A stretch of 64,000 nucleotides of DNA from Amycolatopsis sp. WAC 01376. Its GTDB lineage: Bacteria > Actinomycetota > Actinomycetes > Mycobacteriales > Pseudonocardiaceae. The notes beneath the pieces are model-generated. The model was not told where the DNA came from. It worked only from the letters and a program-made list of their open reading frames with translations, and ran no database searches. The position numbers and the translations under genes are program-made. This document shows, in pieces, positions 34,724 to 47,454 of the stretch (positions within the stretch are counted from its first letter, which is position 1; the number at the start of each line of letters is the position of its first letter). The DNA is taken from NCBI RefSeq assembly GCF_003947415.1, contig NZ_QHKL01000012.1:1-64000 (forward strand), written 5' to 3'.

Positions 34724-35349
34724 TCTCGCTGCTGATCGTCGACGACCACCCGGTGGTACGGGACGGGCTGCGGGGCATGTTCAGTGCCGACCCGCGCTTC
34801 GAGGTCCTCGGTGAGGCAGCGGACGGCGAGGAGGCCATCACCGCCGGGGTGAAGCTCCGGCCCGACGTGATCCTCATGGATTTGCGGATGCCCCGCGTCG
34901 ACGGCGTCACGGCCATCGAGGAGCTGGCGAAACGAGGGGTGGCTTCGCGGATCCTCGTGCTCACCACGTACGACACGGACAGCGACGTGCTGCCCGCCAT
35001 CCAGGCCGGTGCCACCGGCTACCTGCTGAAGGACGCGCCGAGGGAGGAACTGTTCCGCGCGGTGGAGGCGGCCGCGCAGGGGAAGGCGATGCTTTCTCCC
35101 GCCGTCGCGACCCGGCTGATGGGACAGATGCGGCAGCCGACCTCGGGGCCGCTCTCACATCGTGAACTCGAAGTCCTGGAACTGATCGCCCAGGGCTCGA
35201 CGAACCGCGAGGCGGCGAAGCGGCTGTTCATCAGCGAAGCGACGGTGAAGACACACCTGCTGCACGTGTACGCGAAACTCGGCGTCAACGACCGGGCGGC
35301 GGCCGTGGCCACCGCGTTCTCCCAGGGTTACCTGACCCCGCGCGGCTGA
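34720..35349 (+). CDS. LuxR/NarL-family response regulator
   Basis: This 209-residue protein has an intact receiver: LLIVDDHPVVRDGL with the acidic pair, VILMDLRMP with phospho-Asp54, VLTTYDTDSDV, and YLLKDAPREEL with the conserved Lys. The GerE HTH follows (LSHRELEVLELIAQGSTNREAAKRLFISEATVKTHLLHVYAKLGV). It is coupled to the kinase by a 4-nt overlap and probably controls the ABC exporter operon it belongs to. Confidence 0.95.
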   Translation: MISLLIVDDHPVVRDGLRGMFSADPRFEVLGEAADGEEAITAGVKLRPDVILMDLRMPRVDGVTAIEELAKRGVASRILVLTTYDTDSDVLPAIQAGATGYLLKDAPREELFRAVEAAAQGKAMLSPAVATRLMGQMRQPTSGPLSHRELEVLELIAQGSTNREAAKRLFISEATVKTHLLHVYAKLGVNDRAAAVATAFSQGYLTPRG

Positions 35350-35408
35350 GGCGAGGGCGTTGGCGGAATCCCTGCCGTCCACGGCGGGGCGCATGCCAAA
35401 ATCCAGCT

Positions 35409-36314
35409 ATGACACCTGCGGTGGCGGCACTCGATGTCGGCGGAACGTCCATCAAGGCGGCCCTGTACGACGCCGACCTGAAAGACCTCGCCAGCCTGCG
35501 CGAGCCGACGGCGCGCGGTGCGGACGGCGAGGCGCTCGCGGACCAGGTCGCGCGGATCGTCGAAACGCTGGGCAAGCAGGCGGGCACCGGCACGCCCGAC
35601 GCCGTCGGCGTGGTCATCCCTGGCATCGTCGACGACGTCGAACGGGTGGCGCGGTTCTCGGCGAACCTCGACTTCCGGAACGTGCCGTTCGGCGAGATGC
35701 TGGACCGCAGGCTGGGGCTGCCGTTCGCGTTCGGGCACGACGTCCGCGCGGGCGGGCTCGCGGAGTTCCGGGTCGGCGCGGGCAAGGGCTGCACCGACGC
35801 CGCCTTCATCCCGGTCGGTACCGGGATCGCGGCCGCGCTCCAGCTCGACGGGAAGCTGTACGCGGCGGGCGGGCAAGGCGGCGAAATCGGGCACATCGAC
35901 GTCGGCCACCGGTTGCCGTGCGGCTGCGGGGCGACCGGATGTCTCGAGGCGATCTCCTCCGCGTCGGCCATCGCCCGCCGCTACAGCGAGCACACCGGGC
36001 GCCCGGCCGAAGGCGCCGAGCAGGTGGTCGACGCCGCCCGGCACGGTGACGAAGCCGCGATCTCCGTGGTCAACGACGCGCTCGAGGGGCTCGGCCACGG
36101 CATCAAGACCCTCGTCACCTTGCTCGCGCCGGAAGTCGTCGTCCTCGGCGGTGGCCTGTTCACCGCGGGCGACTACGTCCTCGAGCCGGTGCGGGCATGG
36201 CTGGCGGCGAACCTGCAGTTCCAGCGGATGCCCGAACTGCGGATCGCGCAGCTCGGCGACGAGGCGGGCAGGCTCGGCGCGGCGCTGCTGGCGTTGGACC
36301 GGCTCAAGCCTTGA
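35409..36314 (+). CDS. ROK-family sugar kinase
   Basis: A 301-residue kinase with AALDVGGTSIKAALYD as the ATP phosphate-binding loop, VIPGIVDD, VPVGTGIAAAL, and the ROK zinc motif GHIDVGHRLPCGCGATGCLEAISS (His plus three Cys). The catalytic Asp lies in FGHDVRAGGLAE. The sugar cannot be assigned; glucose, N-acetylglucosamine and N-acetylmannosamine are the usual substrates. The gene is convergent with the DeoR gene, overlapping by 11 nt. Confidence 0.9.
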   Translation: MTPAVAALDVGGTSIKAALYDADLKDLASLREPTARGADGEALADQVARIVETLGKQAGTGTPDAVGVVIPGIVDDVERVARFSANLDFRNVPFGEMLDRRLGLPFAFGHDVRAGGLAEFRVGAGKGCTDAAFIPVGTGIAAALQLDGKLYAAGGQGGEIGHIDVGHRLPCGCGATGCLEAISSASAIARRYSEHTGRPAEGAEQVVDAARHGDEAAISVVNDALEGLGHGIKTLVTLLAPEVVVLGGGLFTAGDYVLEPVRAWLAANLQFQRMPELRIAQLGDEAGRLGAALLALDRLKP

Positions 36315-37089
36315 CCACCCGCACGCCTTCCTCCTCGAAGGCGAGCACTCGCGCGGGATCCGCGCGGCCGTCGGTGACGAGCACGTCGACATCGGTGGTC
36401 GCGCAGATCTTCGCGAAGGCGTGACCGCCGAGTTTCCCGCTGTCGGCGAGCACGACGACCTGACGGGCACGGGCCGCCATCAGCCGGTTCGTGCTCGCGT
36501 CGCCTTCGTGGTGCGCCTGCGCGCCGTGCACCGGGTCGAAGGCGTCCACCCCGAGGAACACCAGATCCAGCGAGATCTGGTCGAGGAACAGCTGTGACAG
36601 CGGCCCGGACAGGTCGAACGACTGCTGTCGCGCGACCCCGCCGGTCACCACGATCTTGATATTGGGCCGCACGGCGAGTTCGTGGGCGATGTTGAGCGCG
36701 TTCGTCACCACGGTGAGCGCCGGTCCGCCGGTCGCCTCGCCCATATCCGGCCGGGTCGCGAGCGCGCGGCCCACTTCGGTGGCCGCCGTGCCGCCGTTGA
36801 GCCCGACCACCATTCCGGGATCGACCATTTTGGCCGCGGCGGCGGAAATCCGTTGCTGTTCCGGCGCGTTGCGGGCCGCCTTGTGCCGTAACGGAAGGTC
36901 GTAGGCCACGTTGCTCGCGACGGCGCCGCCGCGCGTGCGGACCACGAGATTCCGGCCTGCCAGGTGATCGAGATCCCGGCGGATCGTCGCGGGTGAGACA
37001 CCGAGTTCGCCCGCCGAAACCTCGACGTCGACTTTTTCCCGCACTCCCACCATGTCCAATAAAGCCGTGAGCCGTTCATGCCGATTCAT
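36304..37089 (-). CDS. DeoR/GlpR-family transcriptional regulator
   Basis: A 261-residue regulator with an N-terminal winged HTH (RHERLTALLDMVGVREKVDVEVSAGELGVSPATIRRDLDHLA, then LVVRTRGGAV, the DeoR wing) and a C-terminal ISOCOT/DeoRC sugar-phosphate sensing domain (VVGLNGGTAATEVGRAL, VVTNALNIAHEL, VVVLADSGKLGG). Regulators of this type sense phosphorylated sugars, so a connection with the convergent ROK kinase is reasonable but unproven. Confidence 0.93.
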   Translation of the reverse strand: MNRHERLTALLDMVGVREKVDVEVSAGELGVSPATIRRDLDHLAGRNLVVRTRGGAVASNVAYDLPLRHKAARNAPEQQRISAAAAKMVDPGMVVGLNGGTAATEVGRALATRPDMGEATGGPALTVVTNALNIAHELAVRPNIKIVVTGGVARQQSFDLSGPLSQLFLDQISLDLVFLGVDAFDPVHGAQAHHEGDASTNRLMAARARQVVVLADSGKLGGHAFAKICATTDVDVLVTDGRADPARVLAFEEEGVRVVKA

Positions 37090-37185
37090 CCGAGCTCCCT
37101 CCCCGAAGCGCGATGTCGCTTACCGCACCGGACAAAGTACTACGCGTCGCGATACGGGCGGAGGGAAGCAGCAGGTTTGGGACAT

Positions 37186-37228
37186 CGAGAAGAAAAAGGC
37201 GCCGGCCACCCCCAGTGTGACCGGCGCC
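37186..37228 (-). terminator. Rho-independent terminator of the DyP gene
   Basis: On the minus strand GGCGCCGG (37228-37221) pairs with CCGGCGCC (37205-37198), and the stem is followed at once by TTTTTCTTCT. It lies about 80 nt after the peroxidase stop. It is the only classic stem plus T-run terminator I noticed in this window. Confidence 0.8.
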
Positions 37229-37307
37229 CGTCTTTACGCCCGTTCCGGTGACGCCGGGCGGATAACCCGCCATCCGATCACCGGAACCGGCCGCAGTGCG
37301 TGAAGGA

Positions 37308-38720
37308 TCAGCCCTTTCCGCCGAGCCCCCGCAAGAAGGCGAGTGACGGCATGAAGAAGTAGTCGCCGCCCTTCAAGGTCACCGCCTGCGGGATCGGATC
37401 CGCGGTCACCGTTCGCGTGCCCGCCCATTCCGTGGTGTAGACGGATTCCGGGCGCGGGCCCTGGCCGATCACCGGATCGAGCCCCGGCGGCTTGACCCCG
37501 TCGGCCGGGATCGGGAACCCGGGGTTGTTCGACCAGTTCGCCTGGGTGAACTCGAACTGGTCGCCCAGCGCCGAATTGAACGCCATGAACAACAGGCCGA
37601 CCCCGCCGCTCGGCCGGGCCGAAGGCGGCAGGTCGGCGTTCGGGTCGTCGGCCCGTTCGCCGTACGGCACGCCTCGCCGCGCCATCAGGTGCAGGCGCTC
37701 CCGCGGTGGCTCCTCCGCGCCGCCGCTGCCCCGCGGATTCGTCTTCCGGATATGGGCCTGGAAGGGGCATTTGGCGCCGCCGGCGTCGTTTCCGTAGTCG
37801 AAGTTGTTCGGTACCGGACTTTCCGCGCCTTCTTCTCGTTGCGTGGTCAGCGGCGTGCCGTCCTCGAACCGGCCGACGATCATCGCCCCCGCGCGTTCCC
37901 GGTCTTCGCCGACGAGACCCAGCTGATCCGCCAGTGCCTCTTCCGACTGCTTGAACCGCCGGACGTTCTGTTCCAGTTTGCGGAAAACGAAGTAGCTGCC
38001 GAAATGCACCTCGGGATCGGGAGCCGCGTGATCCGGGACGAGCACCTGGTTCAGCGGCGCGGTCGGATTCCAGACGTTGATCCCGTCCGATTCCGTCTTT
38101 TCCGCTTGGATGTCCTCGATCAGGAAGAGCGGCTGGCTCCGGCCGTCGACGTAGCCGAAATGTTCGATCCCGTCGCCGTTGACGTTCACGCGGCCGAATC
38201 CGGTTTCCTCGGCGACCACGGAAATCGTCGGCGGAATCAGCGTCAGAACCTCGTTCCTGCGTGCGGTCATCGCCGCGTCCGCGCCGTCACCGATGATGAC
38301 GACGGCGTGGATCTCGTCGTGGTGCCCACTGTCGAATGTGGAGCGTGGCGGGTCGTTCAGCTTCTCGCGGATCTCTTGCGCGCGCATGCCCACAAGGAAG
38401 GATTCGTCTTGTGGTCCCTCGATTTTCAGGAATCGGTAGCCTGCCGACGTCAGGCCGGTGCCGACGTAGGGCGTCCCCTTCACCCCTTCGGCCTTGAAGC
38501 GCTCGACCTCGGTCAAGTGGGTCTTCGCGGACTTCATCAGCGGGACGAGCGACGCGAGGAACTTCTTCGCGCTCGCGGCCTCCGAAAAGCGGAGGAAAAG
38601 CGCGGAAAAATGGTCGCGAGCGTGTGCTTTGAGGATGTTCGGCTGTAGTTCTTCGAGCATTTTCGCGGCGTCGCCGCTCGCGGTCTTCCATTCCAACGGC
38701 ATGCTCAGGTCGACGGACAT
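37308..38720 (-). CDS. Dyp-type heme peroxidase
   Basis: A 470-residue cytosolic-looking protein (no signal peptide). The DyP motif appears as HFGYVDGRSQP at about residue 187, with the distal catalytic Asp. The proximal heme ligand is expected in CPFQAHIRKTNPRG, and ARRGVPYGERADD supplies the distal Arg region. The C-terminal part (GLLFMAFNSALGDQFEFTQANWSN) is typical of the family. At 470 aa it is longer than the roughly 310-350 residue encapsulin-associated types and resembles the larger class (C/D or V). No encapsulin gene is adjacent. It has its own terminator. Confidence 0.92.
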   Translation of the reverse strand: MSVDLSMPLEWKTASGDAAKMLEELQPNILKAHARDHFSALFLRFSEAASAKKFLASLVPLMKSAKTHLTEVERFKAEGVKGTPYVGTGLTSAGYRFLKIEGPQDESFLVGMRAQEIREKLNDPPRSTFDSGHHDEIHAVVIIGDGADAAMTARRNEVLTLIPPTISVVAEETGFGRVNVNGDGIEHFGYVDGRSQPLFLIEDIQAEKTESDGINVWNPTAPLNQVLVPDHAAPDPEVHFGSYFVFRKLEQNVRRFKQSEEALADQLGLVGEDRERAGAMIVGRFEDGTPLTTQREEGAESPVPNNFDYGNDAGGAKCPFQAHIRKTNPRGSGGAEEPPRERLHLMARRGVPYGERADDPNADLPPSARPSGGVGLLFMAFNSALGDQFEFTQANWSNNPGFPIPADGVKPPGLDPVIGQGPRPESVYTTEWAGTRTVTADPIPQAVTLKGGDYFFMPSLAFLRGLGGKG

Positions 38721-38899
38721 AGCAAGGAACCCCCTCCTCGGAAACCCCGTCCGGCGGCCAGGCCGATGGTGCCGGTCTTCGCCGCCGTGCGGGCCTTACC
38801 CCTTGATACAACCGATACCGAAACCTCGCCGTCTTCACCCGCAAGTACCCTCTTTCGGCGGTTTTATCACCCGAAAGAACCAAAGCGATCGTCACGCCC

Positions 38900-38963
38900 C
38901 GCAATTCGTCACCTACTTGCGAGAGTCGCATGCGTGACCGACGCAAGTAGGTGGCGAGTTGCG
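38900..38963. repeat. Inverted repeat CGCAATTCGTCACCTACTTGCG
   Basis: Two 22-nt arms (38900-38921, 38942-38963) with two mismatches and a 20-nt spacer. It lies about 180 bp upstream of the dyp start. A single copy of the arm (two mismatches) occurs at 48010-48031, just in front of the leucine-dehydrogenase gene. Confidence 0.75.
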
Positions 38964-39039
38964 AGCGGGGGACAGGGCGGCCGGGCAGGCGGAGCGGGGC
39001 GGTGCGTGGGGAAACTCGGTTCCGCCGGGTTCGTTCGGT

Positions 39040-39062
39040 GTCCCCAATGTGGCATTGGGGAC
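39040..39062. repeat. Single GTCCCCAATG-TGG-CATTGGGGAC palindrome
   Basis: Ten-nt arms around TGG. It is the solitary form of the unit that appears doubled at 12519-12575 and 24499-24550. Confidence 0.8.
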
Positions 39063-39100
39063 GCCGCGGCGCGGCACCCGTACGCGAAGCACGCGCCCAA

Positions 39101-39155
39101 GTACATGAAGGCCCCCTTCCTTGCGTCAGGCGCAAGGAAGGGGGCCTTCATGTAC
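39101..39155. repeat. Perfect 25-nt-arm palindrome downstream of gltD
   Basis: Arms 39101-39125 and 39131-39155 are perfectly complementary around TCAGG. The arm starts GTACATGAAGGCCCCCTTCC. It begins 11 nt beyond the gltD stop and probably terminates the gltBD operon. It resembles the 30227 element in plan (GAAGG-CTTCC core, TCAGG in the loop) though not in exact sequence. Confidence 0.85.
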
Positions 39156-39166
39156 TGAAGAGTCGC

Positions 39167-40610
39167 CTAGGTGAGAGGCCGGTCGGTCGGCGCGATGGGA
39201 GCGGGCAGGACGTCCCGCCCGGTGAGGAACGCGTCCACCCCGGCCGCGGCGGAGCGGCCTTCGGCGATCGCCCACACGATGAGCGACTGGCCGCGGCCCA
39301 TGTCGCCCGCCACGAACACGTTGTCGACGCTGGTCTTGAACGCCTTGTCGCGGGTGACGTTGCCGCGCTGGTCCAGTTCGACCTCGAGCGACTCCAGCAG
39401 GCCTTCCCGCTCCGGGCCGACGAAGCCCATCGCGAGCAGCACCAGTTGCGCGGGCAGTTCGCGTTCCGTTCCGGGAACCGGGACGAACTTGCCGCCCTCG
39501 TTGCGCACCTCGACCAGCTTCAGCGCGCGCACGCGCCCGTCGGCGTCGGCCAGGAACTCCTGGGTGTTGACCGAGTACAGCCGCTCGCCGCCTTCTTCGT
39601 GCGCGGACGAGACGCGGTAGATCATCGGGTACGTCGGCCACGGATGCGCGTCGGACCGCGAAAGCGGCGGCTTCGGCATGATCTCCAGCTGTGTCACCGA
39701 CTTCGCGCCCTGGCGGTGCGAGGTCCCGACGCAGTCCGCGCCGGTGTCGCCGCCGCCGATGACGACGACGTCGAGGCCCTCGGCGCTGATCGGCGACACG
39801 TCCAGCTCGCCGGCGGCGACCCGGTTGGCGTGCGGGAGGAACTCCATCGCCTGGTGGATGCCGTTGTGCTCGCGGCCGTCGATCGGCAGGTCGCGCCACG
39901 CCGTCGCGCCGCCGGCGAGGACCACGGCGTCGTAGGACGACTTGAGTTCCTCGACGGTGAGGTCGACGCCGACGTTCACCGAGGTCCGGAACTCCGTGCC
40001 TTCCGCGCGCATCTGGTCGAGGCGCCGGTCGAGGCGGTGCTTCTCCATCTTGAATTCGGGGATGCCGTAGCGCAGCAGCCCGCCGATCTTGTCGGCCCGC
40101 TCGAAGACCACGACACTGTGGCCCGCGCGCGTGAGCTGCTGCGCCGCGGCGAGTCCCGACGGGCCGGATCCGACCACCGCCACCTTCTTGCCGGTCTTGG
40201 CGACCGGCAGTTCCGGCGTGACCCAGCCTTCTTCGAAGGCCCGGTCGATGATCGAGATCTCGACCCGCTTGATGGTGACGGGATCGTCGTTGATCCCGAG
40301 CACACACGCCGTCTCGCACGGCGCCGGGCAGAGGGTCCCGGTGAACTCCGGGAAATTGTTGGTCGCGTGCAGCCGCTCGGCCGCCTCACGCCAATCGTCG
40401 CGCCAGGTCAGCGTGTTCCACTCGGGGATGAGGTTCCCGAGCGGGCAGCCCTGGTGGCAGAACGGGATGCCGCAGTCCATGCAGCGTCCGGCCTGCTTCT
40501 GCAGTTTCGACGTCGCGAAGTCCTCGTACACCTCGCGCCAGTCCATCAGGCGCAGGTCGACGGGACGGCTCTTGGGCGTCTCGCGAGTGGTGGTCAGAAA
40601 GCCCTTGGGG

Positions 40611-40618
<8 letters not shown>
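39167..40618 (-). CDS. gltD: Glutamate synthase small subunit GltD
   Basis: A 483-residue flavoprotein. The N-terminal Fe-S region has [23 protein letters not shown] and [12 protein letters not shown], the cysteines of two 4Fe-4S clusters. Two dinucleotide-binding motifs follow, [17 protein letters not shown] (FAD) and [17 protein letters not shown] (NADPH), and [15 protein letters not shown] closes the domain. It feeds NADPH electrons to GltB. The start overlaps the gltB stop by 8 nt. Confidence 0.96.
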
Positions 40619-45149
<4,531 letters not shown>

Positions 45150-45700
45150 GGCTGGCCGCCTCCCAAGGCGTCGGCGCGACCGGTACCACTCCGTTCGGGT
45201 GGTTCGTGCGTGAACCAGTTAACGGAGTGGTCCGGGACCGCGATGGTCAGTCGAGAGGGAACGATCCCGCCCGCGGAAACGGGGGCAGGCCTCGTAGAGC
45301 CGCACTGCACTGGGCGGCCGATGCGCATATCGGTACTGCTGTGCACATGGGTGCCGTCTGGCCACTGTGGTGGGCGGCTGACGGGTACACGTGTTACTCC
45401 CGGGTTCGCCGGTCTTATGACGATAGTGTGAAATCGCTGTTATCGACATACGTCTCTTGGTCGGGGTGGGAAATGCCACGCGGGCGTTGACTTCAAACAT
45501 CATCTGCCCACTGGCTGGAATGAGATGTCCACTGAGTGGAGCATCGGCGCTCTGACCTGCGTAAACGATCGCTCACCTAGTCCGATAGTGTGACCTGGAT
45601 CGCGCGGGAGAGTGGGTTTCGCCGGTGTTGCGGTGACCGGCGGTGACCATCGGATCGCCCGAACGGCAGAGCGATCTGCCTGGTTTGAGAGGCTTGGCCG
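45150..45700. other. 551-bp divergent gap between gltB and the YigZ gene
   Basis: No convincing gene was found; a 94-codon minus-strand frame at 45219-45503 has no recognisable features. The gap contains the gltB leader hairpin (45185-45231) and a short palindrome TCCACTGAGTGGA at 45528-45540 that could be a protein-binding site. I could not place a GlnR box with confidence. Confidence 0.55.
45185..45231 (-). promoter_or_regulatory. gltB: Hairpin in the gltB leader
   Basis: ACCACTCCGTT (45185-45195) and AACGGAGTGGT (45221-45231) form an 11-bp outer stem. Inside it TGGTTC (45200-45205) pairs with GAACCA (45212-45217) around GTGCGT. The hairpin ends 36 nt before the gltB ATG. It could be an operator or an RNA structure in the 5' leader; nothing links it to a known riboswitch class. 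Confidence 0.5.
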
Positions 45701-46330
45701 ATGGCGGATCGTTATCTCACCGTGGCGGGCACCGGGGTCCACGAGATCGAAATCCGGCGGTCACGCTTCCTCTGCGCGCTCGCCCCGGTCACCTCGGAAG
45801 AGGCCGCCCGCTCGCTGATCGCGGCCCGCCGGAAGGCTGAACCGGCGGCTCGGCACCACTGTCACGCGTTCGTGTTAGGCGCCGACGGTCGCGCCCAACG
45901 TTCGAGTGACGACGGCGAGCCGGCCGGCACTGCGGGCACCCCGATGCTCGAGGTGCTCCGCCGCCGGGAGCTGACCGACACCGTCGCGGTGGTGAGCCGG
46001 TACTTCGGCGGCGTGCTGCTCGGCGCCGGCGGCCTGATCCGCGCGTACGGCCAGGCCGTTTCGGAGGCCGTCGACGTCATCGGCGTCCGGGAGTACCGGC
46101 GACTCCGGCTGGTGGAGGTCGTCGTCGACTACGACCGGGCCGGACGGCTGGAGAACGACATCCGCTCGTCGCCGTACCTGCTGCACGCGACCCGCTTCGA
46201 GGACGTCGCCCACTTCGACGTCGGGCTCGCGCCGGACCAGGGCGACACCTTCCACACCTGGCTCGCCGACCTGACCGGCGGGGAGGCCCTCACCGAGGAG
46301 ATCGGGGAGACCTGGCTGCCCACCCCGTGA
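45701..46330 (+). CDS. YigZ/IMPACT-family protein
   Basis: A 209-residue protein with the UPF0029 (Impact N-terminal) domain: EIEIRRSRFLCALAPVTSEEAA, HHCHAFVLGADGRAQRSSDDGEPAGTAGTPML, then VAVVSRYFGGVLLGAGGLIRAYGQAVSEAV. The SSDDGEP-GTAG and RYFGG-LLG-GGL-RAY motifs are diagnostic. The C-terminal DUF1949 domain follows. YigZ proteins resemble the EF-G domain IV fold, and their cellular role in bacteria is not firmly known. Confidence 0.93.
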   Translation: MADRYLTVAGTGVHEIEIRRSRFLCALAPVTSEEAARSLIAARRKAEPAARHHCHAFVLGADGRAQRSSDDGEPAGTAGTPMLEVLRRRELTDTVAVVSRYFGGVLLGAGGLIRAYGQAVSEAVDVIGVREYRRLRLVEVVVDYDRAGRLENDIRSSPYLLHATRFEDVAHFDVGLAPDQGDTFHTWLADLTGGEALTEEIGETWLPTP

Positions 46331-46335
46331 TCAGA

Positions 46336-46438
46336 GACGTAACACGCGTGATTGAAGGCGTAACTCGATGATCGCCTTCTGATCACGCGAGTTACGCCTC
46401 TGATCACGCGAGTTACGCTTTCAATCACGCGAGTGACG
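46336..46438. repeat. Array of ATCACGCGAGTTACG repeats forming nested inverted repeats
   Basis: Direct copies lie at 46381-46396, 46402-46417 and 46423-46438, and inverted, diverged copies at about 46338-46356 and 46358-46372. CGTAACACGCGTGATTGAA (46338-46356) can pair with TTCAATCACGCGAGTGACG (46420-46438). The array fills the convergent gap between the YigZ and acetyltransferase genes. Two further copies lie at 12697-12734. Confidence 0.75.
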
Positions 46439-46445
46439 GGTTTGG

Positions 46446-47012
46446 TCACGGGCGGGTGCGGGCCCGCCACTCTTCCAGCGTGATGGCGTACTCGACCTCG
46501 CCCTCCTCCGTGCCGGGGATCGGGTTGTCGAAGTGCTCGTGATAGGTCCGGACGTGCCGCATCCCGATCTTCTCCATCACCCGCCGCGAGCCGAGGTTCA
46601 CCGCCATCGTTCCCGCCCAGACCCGCTGGGCCCCCAGTTGCGTGAAACCCTTCTCCAGGAGTGCGAGCGAACCTTCGGTCGCATAGCCCTTGCCCCAGGA
46701 AGACCGGTTCAGCCGATAGCCCAGTTCCGGATCGTCCGTGTGATGACCGCGCAGCGGACGGAAATGGAACCACCCCAGAAAAGACCCGCTGGATTTCTCG
46801 ATCGCCGCCCAGAATCCGTAACCGGGGAAACGCTCGTAGTAACCGAGAAACGCGGGAAGATCGTGTTCTTCGATCTCCGCCCTGTCGGCGGGTTCGCCCC
46901 CATTGAGGTACCGCATGACTTCGGGGTCGTCGTAGAGCGCGAACAGGTCGTCGACGTCGGCGTCGGTGAACTGCCGCAGCAGGAGCCGCTCGGTCTCCAG
47001 AAAGACACGCAT
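46446..47012 (-). CDS. GNAT-family N-acetyltransferase (RimJ/RimL type)
   Basis: A 188-residue protein from ATG 47012; a TTG two codons upstream is possible. It has LETERLLLRQFTDADVDDLFALYDDPEVMRYL, the RimJ-like N-terminus, ELGYRLNRSSWGKGYATEGSLALLEKGF with the acetyl-CoA-binding segment, and AVNLGSRRVMEKIGMRHVRTYHEHF. The acceptor substrate is unknown. Confidence 0.9.
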   Translation of the reverse strand: MRVFLETERLLLRQFTDADVDDLFALYDDPEVMRYLNGGEPADRAEIEEHDLPAFLGYYERFPGYGFWAAIEKSSGSFLGWFHFRPLRGHHTDDPELGYRLNRSSWGKGYATEGSLALLEKGFTQLGAQRVWAGTMAVNLGSRRVMEKIGMRHVRTYHEHFDNPIPGTEEGEVEYAITLEEWRARTRP

Positions 47013-47053
47013 CGGCAAAGCGTGGCGCCGAGGGCGTGCCCGGGCAACCCGTT

Positions 47054-47323
47054 TTACGCGGCGACCCCGGGCCTGGCGAGGCCGCCCAGCGCCACCGCTC
47101 CGGCGTCGGTGAGCAGGGCGGGCACGCGCTCACCCCACCGGCCGCCCCTGGCCGGCGCCACCAGGCCGAGATGGGCAAGGCGGTGCGCGGTGTGCTGGTC
47201 GCAGCAAGCGAGGCCGTCGACGAACAGGTCCGGCTCGCAGCTGCAGCTGATTTCGGCGTGGCCCTCGGCCACGGCTCTCAGGGTGGCCCGCTCACGATGG
47301 TTCAGTTCCGTCCGAACGTCCAT
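47054..47323 (-). CDS. Small Cys-rich conserved hypothetical protein
   Basis: An 89-residue protein starting at ATG 47323, six nt downstream of a strong ribosome-binding site AAGGAGG (47336-47330). The N-terminal helix MDVRTELNHRERATLRAVAEG is followed by ISCSCEPDLFVDGLACCDQHTAHRLAHLGLV, which has four Cys and two His close together and could bind a metal. The C-terminal part (GERVPALLTDAGAVAL) resembles a winged-helix wing ending in LT-x-AG. No family name is known to me. It lies on the same strand as, and upstream of, the acetyltransferase gene, 41 nt apart. Confidence 0.7.
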   Translation of the reverse strand: MDVRTELNHRERATLRAVAEGHAEISCSCEPDLFVDGLACCDQHTAHRLAHLGLVAPARGGRWGERVPALLTDAGAVALGGLARPGVAA

Positions 47324-47454
47324 GGCGTGCCTCCTTTCTGTTCCGCTCTGAACAGTGAAACCCATACCCCCGACAGTTTCCGTCTTCTCCGATGCGAAGT
47401 CTCGGATTTAGGGCGTACTTAAGGGTGGTGTGTCGCGTATTCGAGGGTGAACAC

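Larger units (their letters stand above)
38721..39166. other. 446-bp gap between DyP and gltD with three palindromic elements
   Basis: No gene was found. The gap holds the promoter side of dyp and the downstream side of gltD. It carries the inverted repeat 38900-38963, the single unit 39040-39062 and the hairpin 39101-39155, each listed separately. Confidence 0.7.

Noticed and set aside
37308-38720. DyP peroxidase as encapsulin cargo
   Set aside because: No encapsulin gene nearby, and the protein is of the longer DyP class without an evident cargo tail.
45219-45503. 94-codon minus-strand frame in the gltB upstream gap
   Set aside because: No ribosome-binding site, no domain and no codon bias matching its neighbours; it also covers the gltB leader hairpin.
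46336-46438. Possible CRISPR array because of regularly spaced repeats
   Set aside because: Repeats are about 15 bp, spacers only 5-6 bp, some copies inverted, and there are no cas genes.
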